NCBI GenBank assembly: GCA_935421135.1
Contig: OW285196.1
Location: forward strand, 13,513,001 to 13,577,000
Length of the DNA: 64,000 nt
Origin: Bugulina stolonifera
Lineage: Eukaryota; Bryozoa; Gymnolaemata; Cheilostomatida; Bugulidae
Reading direction: 5' to 3'
The notes beneath the pieces are model-generated. The model worked only from the letters and a program-made list of their open reading frames with translations, ran no database searches and had not been told where the DNA came from. A program made the position numbers and the translations under genes. Shown here piece by piece: positions 32,801-44,900 of the stretch (position 1 is the first letter of the stretch; each line of letters begins with the position of its first letter).

Positions 32801-35800
32801 GAAGATGGGAACACAGCTAACACATCTCTGCCTTGATACACCAGCTCCAGATCCTACCACAAGAATGCCTGATAGGTACTATGTACCAAGAAATATTTTT
32901 GTCATCTTCGGCTGCCTACTAATCCCTGTGAAAAAATCCATCACTTTAATGTTGGAGAAAGCCCATCGTCTGCGGTCCAACCTGAATGTGAAAAGCATTG
33001 CTGGCCACTTGCAGTCAGTCGTGACCGATTTTCAGGTAGACAGAAGAGACTTCATGCTGAAATCAGAGGTTTTAACCTTTGTGGGGGACATACAGTCAGC
33101 TATGAAAGCAATACACAGAGAATCAGGTGTGGATATCACACTCAGTAATAGTGGTGTTAGATTTATTGATGCTGTCCGTGGTAAATACAAAACTAACAAG
33201 TCTGATCTACTTGAGAAGAAGTACCTGATGATGAGCTGCTATCTGTTGATTACAGGTGATTACAGTGAGAGTGCTATAGAGTACCTGAGCTGGTTGATTA
33301 GCTACGAGACCAACAGTATGATGATTCTACAGTGGGAGATGTTAATTGCTGAGTGTCTGATTAAACTTTCTAGGTATACAAAAGCTAAGAGTCTTCTCCT
33401 ACGATTAGAGTCAATGCTAAAGGTAGAGCTAATGGTAGACAGGAGTAGAAATCTACAAGAACACATGATGAACTATTTGGTATCAAAGGAGACAGTATCT
33501 GATTCACTGATCATTCTCTTTAGAATCACTACTCAAGTATTCCATAGACTTGGTTACATATACACACAGCTAGGGGATCTCTCTACAGCTAAATACTACA
33601 CTCTGTCATCCCTTGAGGTGCATGAAAAGATGATTGAGAGGGAGTTGATATCAGATGTTGTTCAGGGAAATGTGTTGAGTGCAGTGTTGTTAAGTAATCT
33701 TGGTAATGTGTATAAGGGTCTAGGAGACTATACTGTAGCACTAGAATATTACACTAAATCACTAGAGATGGAGAAAGCTGTCTATGGTGAGCATACTAAT
33801 CACTCCAGAATTGCTATCAGCTACAGTAATATTGGTAATGTGAAGTACAGTCTAGGAGACTATACTGTAGCACTAGAATATTACACTAAATCACTAGAGA
33901 TGTTTAAAGCTGTCTATGGTGAACATACTAATCACTCCAGTATTGCTATCAGCTACAAGAATATTGGTGAGGTGAAGTGCAGACTAGGAGACTATACTGT
34001 AGCACTAGAATATTACACTAAATCACTAGAGATGGATAAAGCTGTCTATGGTGAACATACTAATCACTCCAATATTGCTATCACGTACAAGAATATTGGT
34101 GATGTGAAGTACAGTCTAGGAGACTATACTGTAGCACTAGAATATTACACTAAATCACTAGAGATGTTTAAAGCTGTCTATGGTGAACATACTAATCACT
34201 CCAGTATTGCTATCAGCTACAAGAATATTGGTGAGGTGAAGTGCAGTCTAGGAGACTATACTGTAGCACTAGAATATTACAATAAAGCACTAAAGATGGA
34301 TAAAGCAGTCTATGGTGAGCATACTAATCACTCCAATATTGCTAACAGCTACAAGAATATTGGTGATGTGAAGTACAGTCTAGGAGACTATACTGTAGCA
34401 CTAGAATATTACACTAAATCACTAGAGATGGAGAAAGCTGTCTATGGTGAACATACTAATCACTCCAGTATTGCTATCAGCTACAAGAATGTTGGTGATG
34501 TGAAGTGCAGACTAGGAGACTATACTGTAGCACTAGAATATTACACTAAATCACTAGGGATGTTTAAAGCTGTCTATGGTGAACATACTAATCACTCCAA
34601 TATTGCTACCAGCTACAAGAATATTGGTGATGTGAAGTACAGTCTAGGAGACTATACTGTAGCACTAGAATATTACACTAAATCACTAGGGATGGAGAAA
34701 GCTGTCTATGGTGAACATACTAATCACTCCAATATTGCTACCAGCTACAAGAATATTGGTGATGTGAAGTGCAGACTAGGAGACTATACTGTAGCACTAG
34801 AATATTACACTAAATCACTAGGGATGGAGAAAGCTGTCTATGGTGAACATACTAATCACTCCAATATTGCTACCAGCTACAAGAATATTGGTGATGTGAA
34901 GTACAGTCTAGGAGACTATACTGTAGCACTAGAATATTACAATAAAGCACTAAAGATGTTTAAAGCAGTCTATGGTGAGCATACTAATCACTCCAGTATT
35001 GCTACCAGCTACAAGAATATTGGTAATGTGAAGTGCAGGCTAGGGGACTATACTGTAGCACTAGAATATTACACTAAATCACTAGAGATGGAGAAAGCTG
35101 TCTATGGTGAACATACTAATCACTCCAGTATTGCTATCAGCTATAAGAATATTGGTGAGGTGAAGCACAGTCTAGGAGACTATACTGTAGCACTAGAATA
35201 TTACACTAAATCACTAGAGATGGAGAAAGCTGTCTATGGTGAACATACTAATCACTCCAGTATTGCTATCAGCTACAAGAATATTGGTGATGTGAAGTGC
35301 AGTCTAGGAGACTATACTGTAGCACTAGAATATTACACTAAATCACTAGGGATGGAGAAAGCTGTCTATGGTGAGCATACTAATCACTCCAGTATTGCTA
35401 TCAGCTACAAGAATATTGGTGATGTGAAGTACAGTCTAGGAGACTATACTGTAGCACTAGAATATTACACTAAATCACTAGGGATGGAGAAAGCTGTCTA
35501 TGGTGAGCATACTAATCACTCCAGTATTGCTATCAGCTACAAGAATATTGGTGATGTGAAGTACAGTCTAGGAGACTATACTGTAGCACTAGAATATTAC
35601 ACTAAATCACTAGAGATGTTCAAAGTTGTCTATGGTGAACATACTAATCATCCTGATGTACAAACCACTCAACACTCCATTATAGATGTATACCTCAAGT
35701 GCAGAAAATGGAATGAAACTATACAGATATGCAATTCCCTGCTGCCTAACAAACAGGGGTTGTCTCAGACACTTCAGGAAATATCAAAGGTTTACATAGG

Positions 35801-36221
35801 GAGATCCGAGCACAGAAGAGCTGCTCAATTTCTGCATGTTGCTGTCACAAGGGCTGCAGATTTCAGTGTGATGCAGGCAGAAAACTACCACCTGATAGGC
35901 ACCTGCTGTATACATATGACATCCTGGGGCAGGTGCTGGCACTGGTTGTATTCTGCTCTCACTCTGTATCAAAATCTTCCACAGACCAACTACACTAAAT
36001 TCTCTCAAGGCAGAGTACATCTATCTATCTCTCACCTACTTCTACACCTTGGTCATGTGACCCTCTCTCTGGAGCATTCCCAGAAGGCTCTGCACATCTG
36101 CAATGAACTCTCAGCTAACACAGCTAGTGGAGATGTTGATGTTGTACAATTAAAGAGAGAGGCTCACCTGCTCTGTGAGAGTCTCCATCTAATCAAACTC
36201 TGTCAGTCTGTACATCTCTGA
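29839..36221 (+). CDS. Nucleotidyltransferase (DUF294-like) with 15 TPR repeats
   Basis: Two coding exons: 29839-29931 (31 codons, preceded by TTACAG at 29820-29825) and 31635-36221, joined in phase 0; total 1,559 residues. Near residues 168-185 is ALGSVARGEATPYSDLEYG, the GS...[D/E]h[D/E] signature of Pol-beta-fold nucleotidyltransferases, with Asp-x-Glu as the likely metal-binding pair. At about 350-470 (DVKVKTDVFRYPTLLAINL) is a helical region like the DUF294 C-terminal domain. From about 727 to 1367 come 15 tandem 44-residue TPR units (LGDYTVALEYYTKSLEM...), flanked by more divergent TPRs. The alpha-helical C-terminus is unique. Probably cytosolic. Substrate and partners are unknown; TPR arrays usually bind proteins. 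A uORF (ATG AGT AGA TGA) precedes the start. The second ATG, one codon on, is an equal candidate. Confidence 0.88.
30225..30660 (+). mobile_element. LINE 3'-end fragment in TPR-gene intron
   Basis: Encodes, with stops, a stretch ending EKRLIWSGQMLRRKKDHGAM, then SPGRP...CVDCIKEDLLEKRMRDAG. This is the well-known C-terminal tail downstream of reverse transcriptase in several non-LTR retrotransposon clades. The homologous intron segment at 51790-51930 lacks it, so it inserted after that duplication. Confidence 0.7.
30700..31630. other. Intron remainder, no feature
   Basis: Rest of the 1.7-kb intron of the nucleotidyltransferase-TPR gene. AT-rich; the part near 30760-30900 matches 52290-52380 (downstream duplicate). 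Confidence 0.6.
33720..35699 (+). repeat. 132-bp coding repeat, 15 units (TPR)
   Basis: Period 132 bp (44 codons), from CTAGGAGACTATACTGTAGC at 33720 to the last such start near 35569. Units are nearly identical at DNA level, including silent sites. Differences fall at a few codons: GAGAAA/TTTAAA/GATAAA (M-E/F/D-K), AGT/AAT (S/N), ATC/ACC (I/T), GAT/GAG/AAT (D/E/N) and TAC AGT/TGC AGA (YS/CR). Array homogenisation by unequal exchange or gene conversion is likely. Confidence 0.95.
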
Positions 36222-37790
36222 TTGGTTCTGCATTATAACCTCAGTTCACTGGTTCCAATCTTCTCAAAGTCGGTTAGGCGCTACAGTAGCCCAAGTTCTT
36301 AGCTAAAATGGCAGAAAATCAACAAGTGGTGAACCACTACTAACCATATTCTACACGTACAATAGCTTTACTTAGATAGAGGTGGACATTAAAACATGTT
36401 TTTCCTCCGCTGAATTGATTTTCCTTTTCCCTGCTCAGTGATATTTCAAATATTCAAAGACTTATCAACAGCATTTTCTGCAGACATTTCTGCAGGTCAC
36501 CACAATCTCCGTGACAATCGTCAATGGCCAATCCGTGGCATTAATTTGCAGCCATTGCAGCCAATCCGTGGCGCTGAATAATAGTACCGAATAGTAATAA
36601 CGTTTTACAGTACGAAATTTTGAGTGCATTCACTTCCATAAATATCATATACCATCATCCATTACCATAGCCTTTCCCCTAGAGTTGTATTGTTAGTAAC
36701 ATTTATTGCATAGACTGTGGTTATAAAGTTTCCTACATTGGGGGTGTGTGAGACTACTAGCCTTACTTTTAAGAAAAATGTGTATTTATTCTTTAATCCT
36801 GCATTGTATACAATCCATTCATTCATTGTTCAGTGGAAACAGACATACTATATATTATAACATATTTTGAGGGAAGGGCTTGCTGCTTTTTTCTATCATA
36901 CGTCATGTAGTAAAATTGCTAGATTATTGATAGTCTAGTCTTATGATATATTTCTATATACATATGTTTATCTTTCAAATATTACATTTTGTATACCTAA
37001 CAATGATAATGGAGTGAGGATATTACTTACTGATCAAAGTCAATACATACAATATAATATAGTGTTTGTGTATATGTGTTCATTGCCTATAGTCAGATTG
37101 TATTAGTTTTTAGTGTTTGTCATTTTTAATGCTAGATTTTTGGTCTCGATTATTCTGTTAATTAATATAAATAAATACAGTGTTATATAAAGTCTTATAC
37201 AACTACATGAACATGTGCTCCCATATCATTCAGTTATTCTCAACCTTCTAAGGTCTAGCTAATCCCTCTCACATGATTTATGATTAAAAGGTAAATATAA
37301 TGCTGTGTGCAGTCCCAGTGTCCAATCACAGAAGAGAAGGTATAATATTTGGTTCAAGTTGTTTTCAGCCTGATCAAAAATATAGGTTCATTGGCATCTG
37401 GTCCCAGTTCCCTTAGAGTCCACTTTCCGGATGATAAACTGCCAACCTAGACCCCTAGTCAGTTAGTCTCAATTCCTATTATAATTTACTGGAATATTGC
37501 GTGTTTTCGCTGACATAGAAAAGTTATACAAGTATGCATACACATGGTTACCACTACTCTATTTCATGTGTACATAATTATGTATGCTCTACATAAAATG
37601 TACATTACCAACAGTGTACATTACTTTCTGCCTACACTTCAACTCTCAGGCAGGAATTAAATTACCAGGGAATTATTACGTAACAAGCATTGAACATGTC
37701 ACTGATGTGTGTACATGAAGGATGTAAAATAATCAGGCTGTGTGAATCACAGTAGTGTACAAATCCTTCATGAAGTGTGACAAAAAGACA
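36222..37790. other. Intergenic, no gene recognised
   Basis: AT-rich sequence 3' of the TPR gene. No ORF or RNA supported. Contains AATCCGTGGC twice near 36530-36570 without clear meaning. Confidence 0.5.
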
Positions 37791-37796
37791 GTGTAA

Positions 37797-37988
37797 TAAT
37801 ATCGGTAAAGGCAAGTTTCGAAAAAGGCAGTTCAAAACAGGAGGTTTCGAAGCCAGACAGTTTGAAACTGTGTAGATTACATATAGAAGAACACAACTCA
37901 CAGATAATTAATTTCAATTAATTAATTTAATTTAGTTTAGTTTAAACGTCCTGTTTCAAACTGTCTTTTTCGAACAGTCGCAAATTAA
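37797..37988. mobile_element. Short MITE (about 190 bp)
   Basis: Inverted ends GAAAAAGGCAGTTCAAAACA and AACGTCCTGTTTCAAACTGT followed by CTTTTTCGAAC. The core is AAACTGTGTAGATTACATAT plus CTCACAGATAATTAATT. Same family as 25262-25820. Confidence 0.75.
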
Positions 37989-38040
37989 ATAATACCAACA
38001 CTCACCAAGATAATCTCATGAATATAAGGGTCATCTTTAG

Positions 38041-38295
38041 TCACGTCAGTCCTTGTACATCTCGTGTGCTGGTCAGCCAATCCCCAGTCCCTTGGTATTC
38101 ACTGTCTCCTATAGCCTGTGCTCCTATATTCCTACAATGCTCATCACTAGTTATACAACAAACACTTCTAGCAAACCTGTAGTTGGAGTACTGGCAACCA
38201 AGACCAGTCAGTTGCTTCATTAGCAGCTCATTCACTACTAGCCGCATACACCTTTCTCCAAAACGTTCTCTAGTGTGATAAATAGCCATGGACAA
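38041..38295 (-). CDS. Possible small gene or exon, 84 aa, unknown
   Basis: Open frame, relatively GC-rich for the area, starting MSMAIYHTRERFGERCMRLV with several Cys. A possible donor (CTACAG-GTTTGC) after about 40 residues would make it a first exon. I recognise no family. It lies 0.7 kb past the EXOC1 stop on the same strand. Confidence 0.25.
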   Translation of the reverse strand: MSMAIYHTRERFGERCMRLVVNELLMKQLTGLGCQYSNYRFARSVCCITSDEHCRNIGAQAIGDSEYQGTGDWLTSTRDVQGLT

Positions 38296-38299
38296 TATG

Positions 38300-38990
38300 C
38301 TACATGCAATATACTGAACTTAGTTGAGTTTCTCACCTTTCAAAGGTCAAGATTCTAAATTACTCACCAATTTTCCAATAATTTCCCACTGCTCAAAGGG
38401 TAAACTTTAGAATCCTGTTTCTAAAACTAAATACCAAGTAAAGTAGGGAGCAATGCTGGCATAGGAAGTAGCTGATGCAGTTACTAGTAGTTGTCTCCCT
38501 TAGAAAATAAAAGCAGATAATGGATAAATACCATTGTATTCAATAATAATTAATAACAATAAATATGATCAGAAAATAATCCAGTACATAATAATATATT
38601 ATGGATACAATTCCACCAGTAAGTCAGAGAGGTAATAGTTGACTACTAATATTCATTCATCATAGATGATAAGTGGCTAACGGGTAGTAAAGGGCTGCAG
38701 TACAGGACACAGTTTGTGTCAACTTAGTAATATACTGTTACCTGGAGTCATTGTGTGGCTAGACCAAATACCTATTAGCTGTGTCAGCTGTTCCTATTCG
38801 CTGGATGCTACTGAAGCTAATGTCCTCCAATGTAACAATAACTGTACAGTTGAATTAAAAATTAAAATGTGGGTAATGGAAATTGAGTTAGTCTTTCACT
38901 GGTTTTCTGTCAAACCAACAACTAATACTTCTTCTTAAGGCATCAGATACAAAGACTTTCCAGTAGATGTGACAAAGGAAAGATAACTCC
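38300..38990. other. EXOC1 3' flank, no feature
   Basis: AT-rich sequence after the EXOC1 stop codon. No clear polyadenylation signal on the minus strand close to the stop was identified by eye. Confidence 0.45.
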
Positions 38991-38994
38991 AACC

Positions 38995-41900
38995 TTAATG
39001 CATCTGTGCTATATCTGAGAACATTTGCAGTACGTCATCAATACTATACTCAAGGGTGATGTTAGAGTCAGCGTAACATTTCTTTAACATGCTGACAAAT
39101 AGGTTATACTGGTTTAAGAATTCCTTCTGCATTGAGTTCCACACAACCTAACAATATAGACAGCATGTGTTTATGTACATATCAATACATCTAGAGATCA
39201 GTGACTTGGTCCAGTGTGGAGTATTTGTCTCTATTTCTCTCCTATTACTAGTGATAAGGGAACCATGTCAAAGTGTCCTATGTAACACACTACCCTATGG
39301 CTGCCCAAATATAATACAAAGCTAAAAGCAAGTTTGACCTAGGTACCATTGACATACAGAACTTTTGACCTAAATAAGCTTGACCTATGTAACTTTGACC
39401 TACATAAGTTTGACCTAGATAAGTTTGACCTAGATAGGTTTGACCTAGATAAGTTTGACCTAGATAAGTTCGACCTACACAAGTTTGACCTACATAAGTT
39501 TGACCTACATACCTGTAGCAGATTCTCTTCATCACACATGTGTTTCTCCAACTTCTTATAAAGAGTCTCTAAACCCTTGCGTACCTGTGAGAAAGATCAG
39601 ACATCTTGTTATTCTCTGAAATACATATTTTCAACAATTTGCCAACAACACATCTTTGGTACTAGTAGTACAATTGTTGTGCCATTCAAAAATGGAAATA
39701 GGTTCCCATCTCCACAATGATACAAACGACAAAATGACTAACACAATTGACCTATCGTACCTCCTTAGCGGGATATTCCTTGATCACTTTACGTAGCTCG
39801 GTTTTATTAAAAGCCAGTAAATATCCAACTTCCTCGGCTTTGACTCCGGACTTTAATTTCTCCTCGACTCCCTCAAAGAAAATCTGGAAAAGTGCAAAGA
39901 ATCCCAATGAATAACAAGTAAATGGTAGTTGGGTAGTATTGCTTAACAACCAACGGTACGCTCCTACAGACCTCAATTTTTGGCACAGGTCAACTTGCTC
40001 AAGAGTTTACTGGCCCACTCCTGTCACAGGGTCACAAACACACTAGCCTGGGCCAAAATCAGAATACTCACTGGCTTGCGAGATACCTGGGTGTGCAGAC
40101 GAATTAAGGACGGCTTGGTCTAAGCAAGCAAAATCCCAGGTAAATAGTCCTTTCAACCACAGAAAGTTTCAAAACCTTGTACAAGTAATCTTTTTTTGAT
40201 GTACTATGATCTTGTGGGTTTTAAACTCTTTCACTCTTGCTAATGGAACAGTTAAAGTTTCACAAAAAAAACTTCCATAGCGTGCAATGTGAGCTGGCGT
40301 GTCTTTATTGACAGATTGCACCTGAATTAGCCACAAACCTTTAGATTAATTGCCGCTAAACTGAATTACAGATATGCATATAATTCGACGTGTGAAAACC
40401 TTTTAAATTTTGTTAATTTATTAGGAGTTGTTTTCCTATGTTCACTGCAAAATTAGAAGTGACGCTCTTGGAGACCATTTTAACACCCAGTATAGGACCC
40501 TAGAGGTAGAGGTAAAACACTAATATATCAATATATGCAAAATCAATGAATGCAATGTATGGAAATTACCGTCAACTTTTCCATGGGAGTTCCGAGTTGT
40601 TCGTGGACATATGCTTGCATGTGCTCCTGGTATCGTACCCTGGCCTCTCTCCTCTCTGAGTCTAGACACGTGATCTTCATACGAGAGAGTACAGCTACAG
40701 AGGCAGTATACACATACTGATGATTCTGCTATTTATACTGAAACTGGGCTAGTAGTTAGCATGATAGTTTAAACTACACTTTGTATACACACCACAATGC
40801 TAATACTATAGATGAGATACTCTACATGCATGTAACTAATTACCAAATACTGGGTCTACAAAGTCTCAGCTCTGCACCCGCACCTACACCTACACTGCAC
40901 CTGTCATTCAGTAATTCCAAAGTAGCTTCCATTACAGTGCATAGCCTTAGTTTACAGGTGGGTGTGCCCGATCTAGCCTCAACCTGATATTTGGACACTG
41001 TTACAGTGGGGCAAAGTCAGAGGGACAACATGTTATCATGGGGTGACTTAATTTTCCCTCCACATCAGACAAAAAAGGCACTGATTGGATAACTAGGGAC
41101 CCACAGGGAGACACCAAGTAAACTACAATTTATGGACAAATTTTAATTTATTGATATTGGTGAATTCCCAGTCTATCCCAATACCCATTTTATAATTGCT
41201 TCTCTAACTGCTTATAAATATGAAGGCTAAAATATTTTAGTGGAGAAATGCAGAGCTATTTATCCCCTTCAAGATGGCTACATCGACTCGTACATATACT
41301 AGCATGTAGGTCAAGTTGCGTACACATTCACTTACCTCAACTATACAGCACTTGCCTCAACTGCTACTGCACCGTACTTACCTCAACTGTATGGTACTTA
41401 CCTCAACTGTTACTGCACTGTACTTACCTCAACTGTACAGTGCTTACCTCAAATGTACAGTACTTACCTCAACTGTATAGCACCTACCTCAACTGTATGG
41501 TACTTACCTCAACTGTACAGTGCTTACCTCAACTGTATGGTACTTACCTCAAGTGTACAGTACTTACCTCAACTGTATAGACATTACCTCAACAGTATGG
41601 TACTTACCTCAACTGTACAGTGCTTACCTCCACTGCATGGTACTTGCCTAAACTGTACAGTACTTACCTCAACTGTACAGTGCTTACCTCAACTGTACAG
41701 TACTTACCTCAACTGTACAGTACTTACCTCAAATGTACAGTACTTACCTCAACTGTACAGTACTTACCTCAAATGTATGTACGAATGATATGATACCACA
41801 TCTAGACTTCTTGCTGGGTTTGGCCTCCTCAAAGCTCTTACACAGGAGTCTCTGAATAAAGAGGTAATAAATAAAATTCATTATATAAATACAGAAATAT

Positions 41901-44900
41901 GGTATCATGCCAATACCATTCATGGTTAGATATTTCCATTGCTCCAATTTCACTAGAACATGTGACTCTGTAGCGATGCTTCGACTACTAACTAGATAAA
42001 GATCCACAACTATTGATAATTAAATGGCTGATTAATTTACGTCTCTCTATTGTTCAACTTTTGCTAAAAAAATGTTTGCCTTTGTAAATCCCGTAGGATT
42101 ATTTTCCAGCTGTTATTAAGGTCAGGTTCTCTCTTTAGCTCACCCTCTCTAGGGAGACGAATAAGACGATTTTTTGAAAAGATTTTAAGTGATTTCTATG
42201 CTGCTAAAAGTTGATGAAAGTGAATTGAACTCTAGGAAGAAGAGAACATAAAAACTCAAATCATAACCTAAACAATGTTCCTGATCGTCTATTCTATAGC
42301 CAGCCGTACACTTACAATGTACTCATCAAAGTTGCGCTTCACTGCCACAGACGCCGTCCCATATACTTTGGAGAGGAAGGACCCGGAAGCTGTAGCTATC
42401 TTAGTATGGTGACTCAGGTGGACTAATAGACTGAGAGAGTAGCTGCAATGGATAAACATATTATGTACGTCTCAACCAATGATATTACTGTTACTAGAGC
42501 AAACAACCAATGATATTACAGGTAATTGAACAAACCACCAATGATATAACCGGTAATTGAACAAACAACCAATGATATTACAGGTAATTGAACAAACCAC
42601 CAGTGATATAACTGGTAATTGAACAAACAACCAATGATATAACTGGTAATTGAGCAAACAACCAATGATACAACTGGTAATTGAACAAACAACCAATGAT
42701 ATTACAGCAAATTGAACAAACAACCAATGAAATCACACCATGTTTCTTGGAAAAGCGTCACATGTACAATCAATCTAACAGTTACATAGGCAAGAGTGTT
42801 TCAGATAAAATATATGAGTTATTCTCAACACTGCTGCACTGTACCTAATTGTTTGGACACGATGTCACGCACAGGGTACCTGTACGTACACCTAATACAA
42901 AGCTGTGATAACGGCCCATAAATACCCCAACATCAATCAGTGATGACAGATAGGAATGAAGCATCTGTATTTAGGCTACTCACAAAGTATCCTGTTTCAC
43001 ACAATGGGATATGAAACTAGACAAATCCCTCTCCAAGTTGAGGAAGATATCATTGAGGAAAAGCCGAGTAGCTTTATCCGCTGCTTTCCTGTATAAATAG
43101 AGCAGACATTTCTGATTAACAGGCACCAACACAACAGTACTCAATAATTTTACTGCCCACTTTTGTCACAGGATCTCAACATACCTGTCTGGGACAAACT
43201 CAAAATCATTTCTTTCGTGTAAGAAGCCTGGTTTCATCCGACAAAGCAAAATCATAGGTCAATAGGTCAGCAGGTCAGCAGGTCAATAGCTTTTTTGGCC
43301 TATACCAGACAGCCATCTTGGGATTTTTATTGGATACCTTGGCCAAGCAAAGAAGGAGCAAAGATACTAACTGTTTGGAAGAACAGGAATCAACACAACT
43401 AAATTTAGTGCCTTCACTCCCTCTTGGACCAGCCCGGGTCGCAAATGAAAATCCAAAGATTGCCACATGAAATAGGCCTAAAGGGCTATCAACCTGGGAT
43501 TTTGCTTAGTCAGTGGAGACCATCCCTAGCTCATTGGCACACCCATTCGCACAAAAATAGAGGTTTTGCTTTTGGCCCAGGCTAGTGTGCTTGCGACCCT
43601 GCTATGGAAGAATGGCGAGCAAGTTAGTCTGCATCTGAAAATTAGATCACATAGACACTAATTATGTTTTAGCTCAAATAAGAACAAAATAGCTTACTTA
43701 TTATCTAGACACAGAAATTTAGTTTTTCAGTGCTATGAGTAGGTTACGGCATAGCAGAGGTTATAAGCAGCATAGTGGCATAGTTCACCGCCCTCAATCA
43801 GGCCCCAGTAAGAAGCACTTTGGTATATGAATGAACATGATTATATTTACAGACAAATATGCAATAAGATGAGCAGCAATTAGCTGAATCAGAAAGATCA
43901 AAGAGAGGCTTAACATCATATTAGAGCTCTGTTGGGAAATCCTCCAATGATAACTCAGTATTCAGTTTGGTGGTGATAGTCAGCGATCTGATCAGTGCAT
44001 TATGGAGTGGTATATATACCATCCAAAACAATAGGGAAGTAAATTAATTTGATTGGGCAGAAATTGCAGTAGAGCCACTTGATTGGAAGAATTCTCAAAT
44101 GGTGGGTTAGTAAGCATCTTACACAAGTACAAACATTTCTTCATCTCCAGTGTTTGTAGCCAACTGGTCTACTTCCATCCACAGACCACTAGAGCAATGC
44201 TATGTATGTTAGCATATTCAAATATCAACCTTTGACACAGTAGTATTATAATAAAATGTGGTTTACCCACAATCAGTAACTCATCAGTGTTGTTCTCCAT
44301 GTAAACCTAATTCTGATACATATTTCCATGTCATGTGGCACAAGAGAAGGTAACCCCTTACACAAATATTGCGTAGTCCAGTAGAAGTAGAAGTATGATT
44401 AGACATGAAGTGGAGGTGTACCAGAGGTTGAGGTAGACAAGATGTAGATGTGGACAGGAAGTTCGAGTACACGTAAGTAGGGGTAGACAAGAAGTACAAG
44501 TGGCCAGGAAGTAGAGATGGAAAGGAAGTGGGGTGGACAGGAAGTAGGGATGGATAAGAATGAATACGAATATATTAGTAAAGTCATGCAGGATACAGAT
44601 TAATAAAACCAACTATTAGTTCAGGATGAGATTAACTAAAATACTACCTTAACCCTAGCTTGGGTCCCTAACTATGTACAATTATGGGCGAGCATGCTGA
44701 TACTGGTGCCACAGTAAATCACAAACACACCAACTAAACATAAATATACTTGGAACCCAGGCTATATCAGCTCATACTCTATACTAGATATTATATACAT
44801 GTATGTAGTACTCACTCTCCCTCCTCGTCTTCAGGTGAACCCTGAAATATTCAAGTATGATAAATAAATAAATATAAATAAACTCATACTAGTGTTAGCA

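Noticed and set aside
39290..39561. Repeat peptides (SNLCR / YLGQT / KFDLD) as a protein gene
   Set aside because: These are translations of the 15-bp intronic array; all three reading frames stay open by periodicity.
40915..41000. Minus-strand open stretch ([14 protein letters not shown]...) as the missing EXOC1 exon
   Set aside because: It has usable splice borders, but the resemblance to EXOC1 is too weak to accept.
41248..41788. Leu/Thr/Tyr-rich plus-strand ORFs of 110-111 codons
   Set aside because: Shadows of the 20-bp donor-motif array on the strand opposite to EXOC1.
44284..44612. Ser/Thr/Leu-rich minus-strand ORFs
   Set aside because: Translations of a purine-rich degenerate repeat in an EXOC1 intron; frames overlap with similar peptides.
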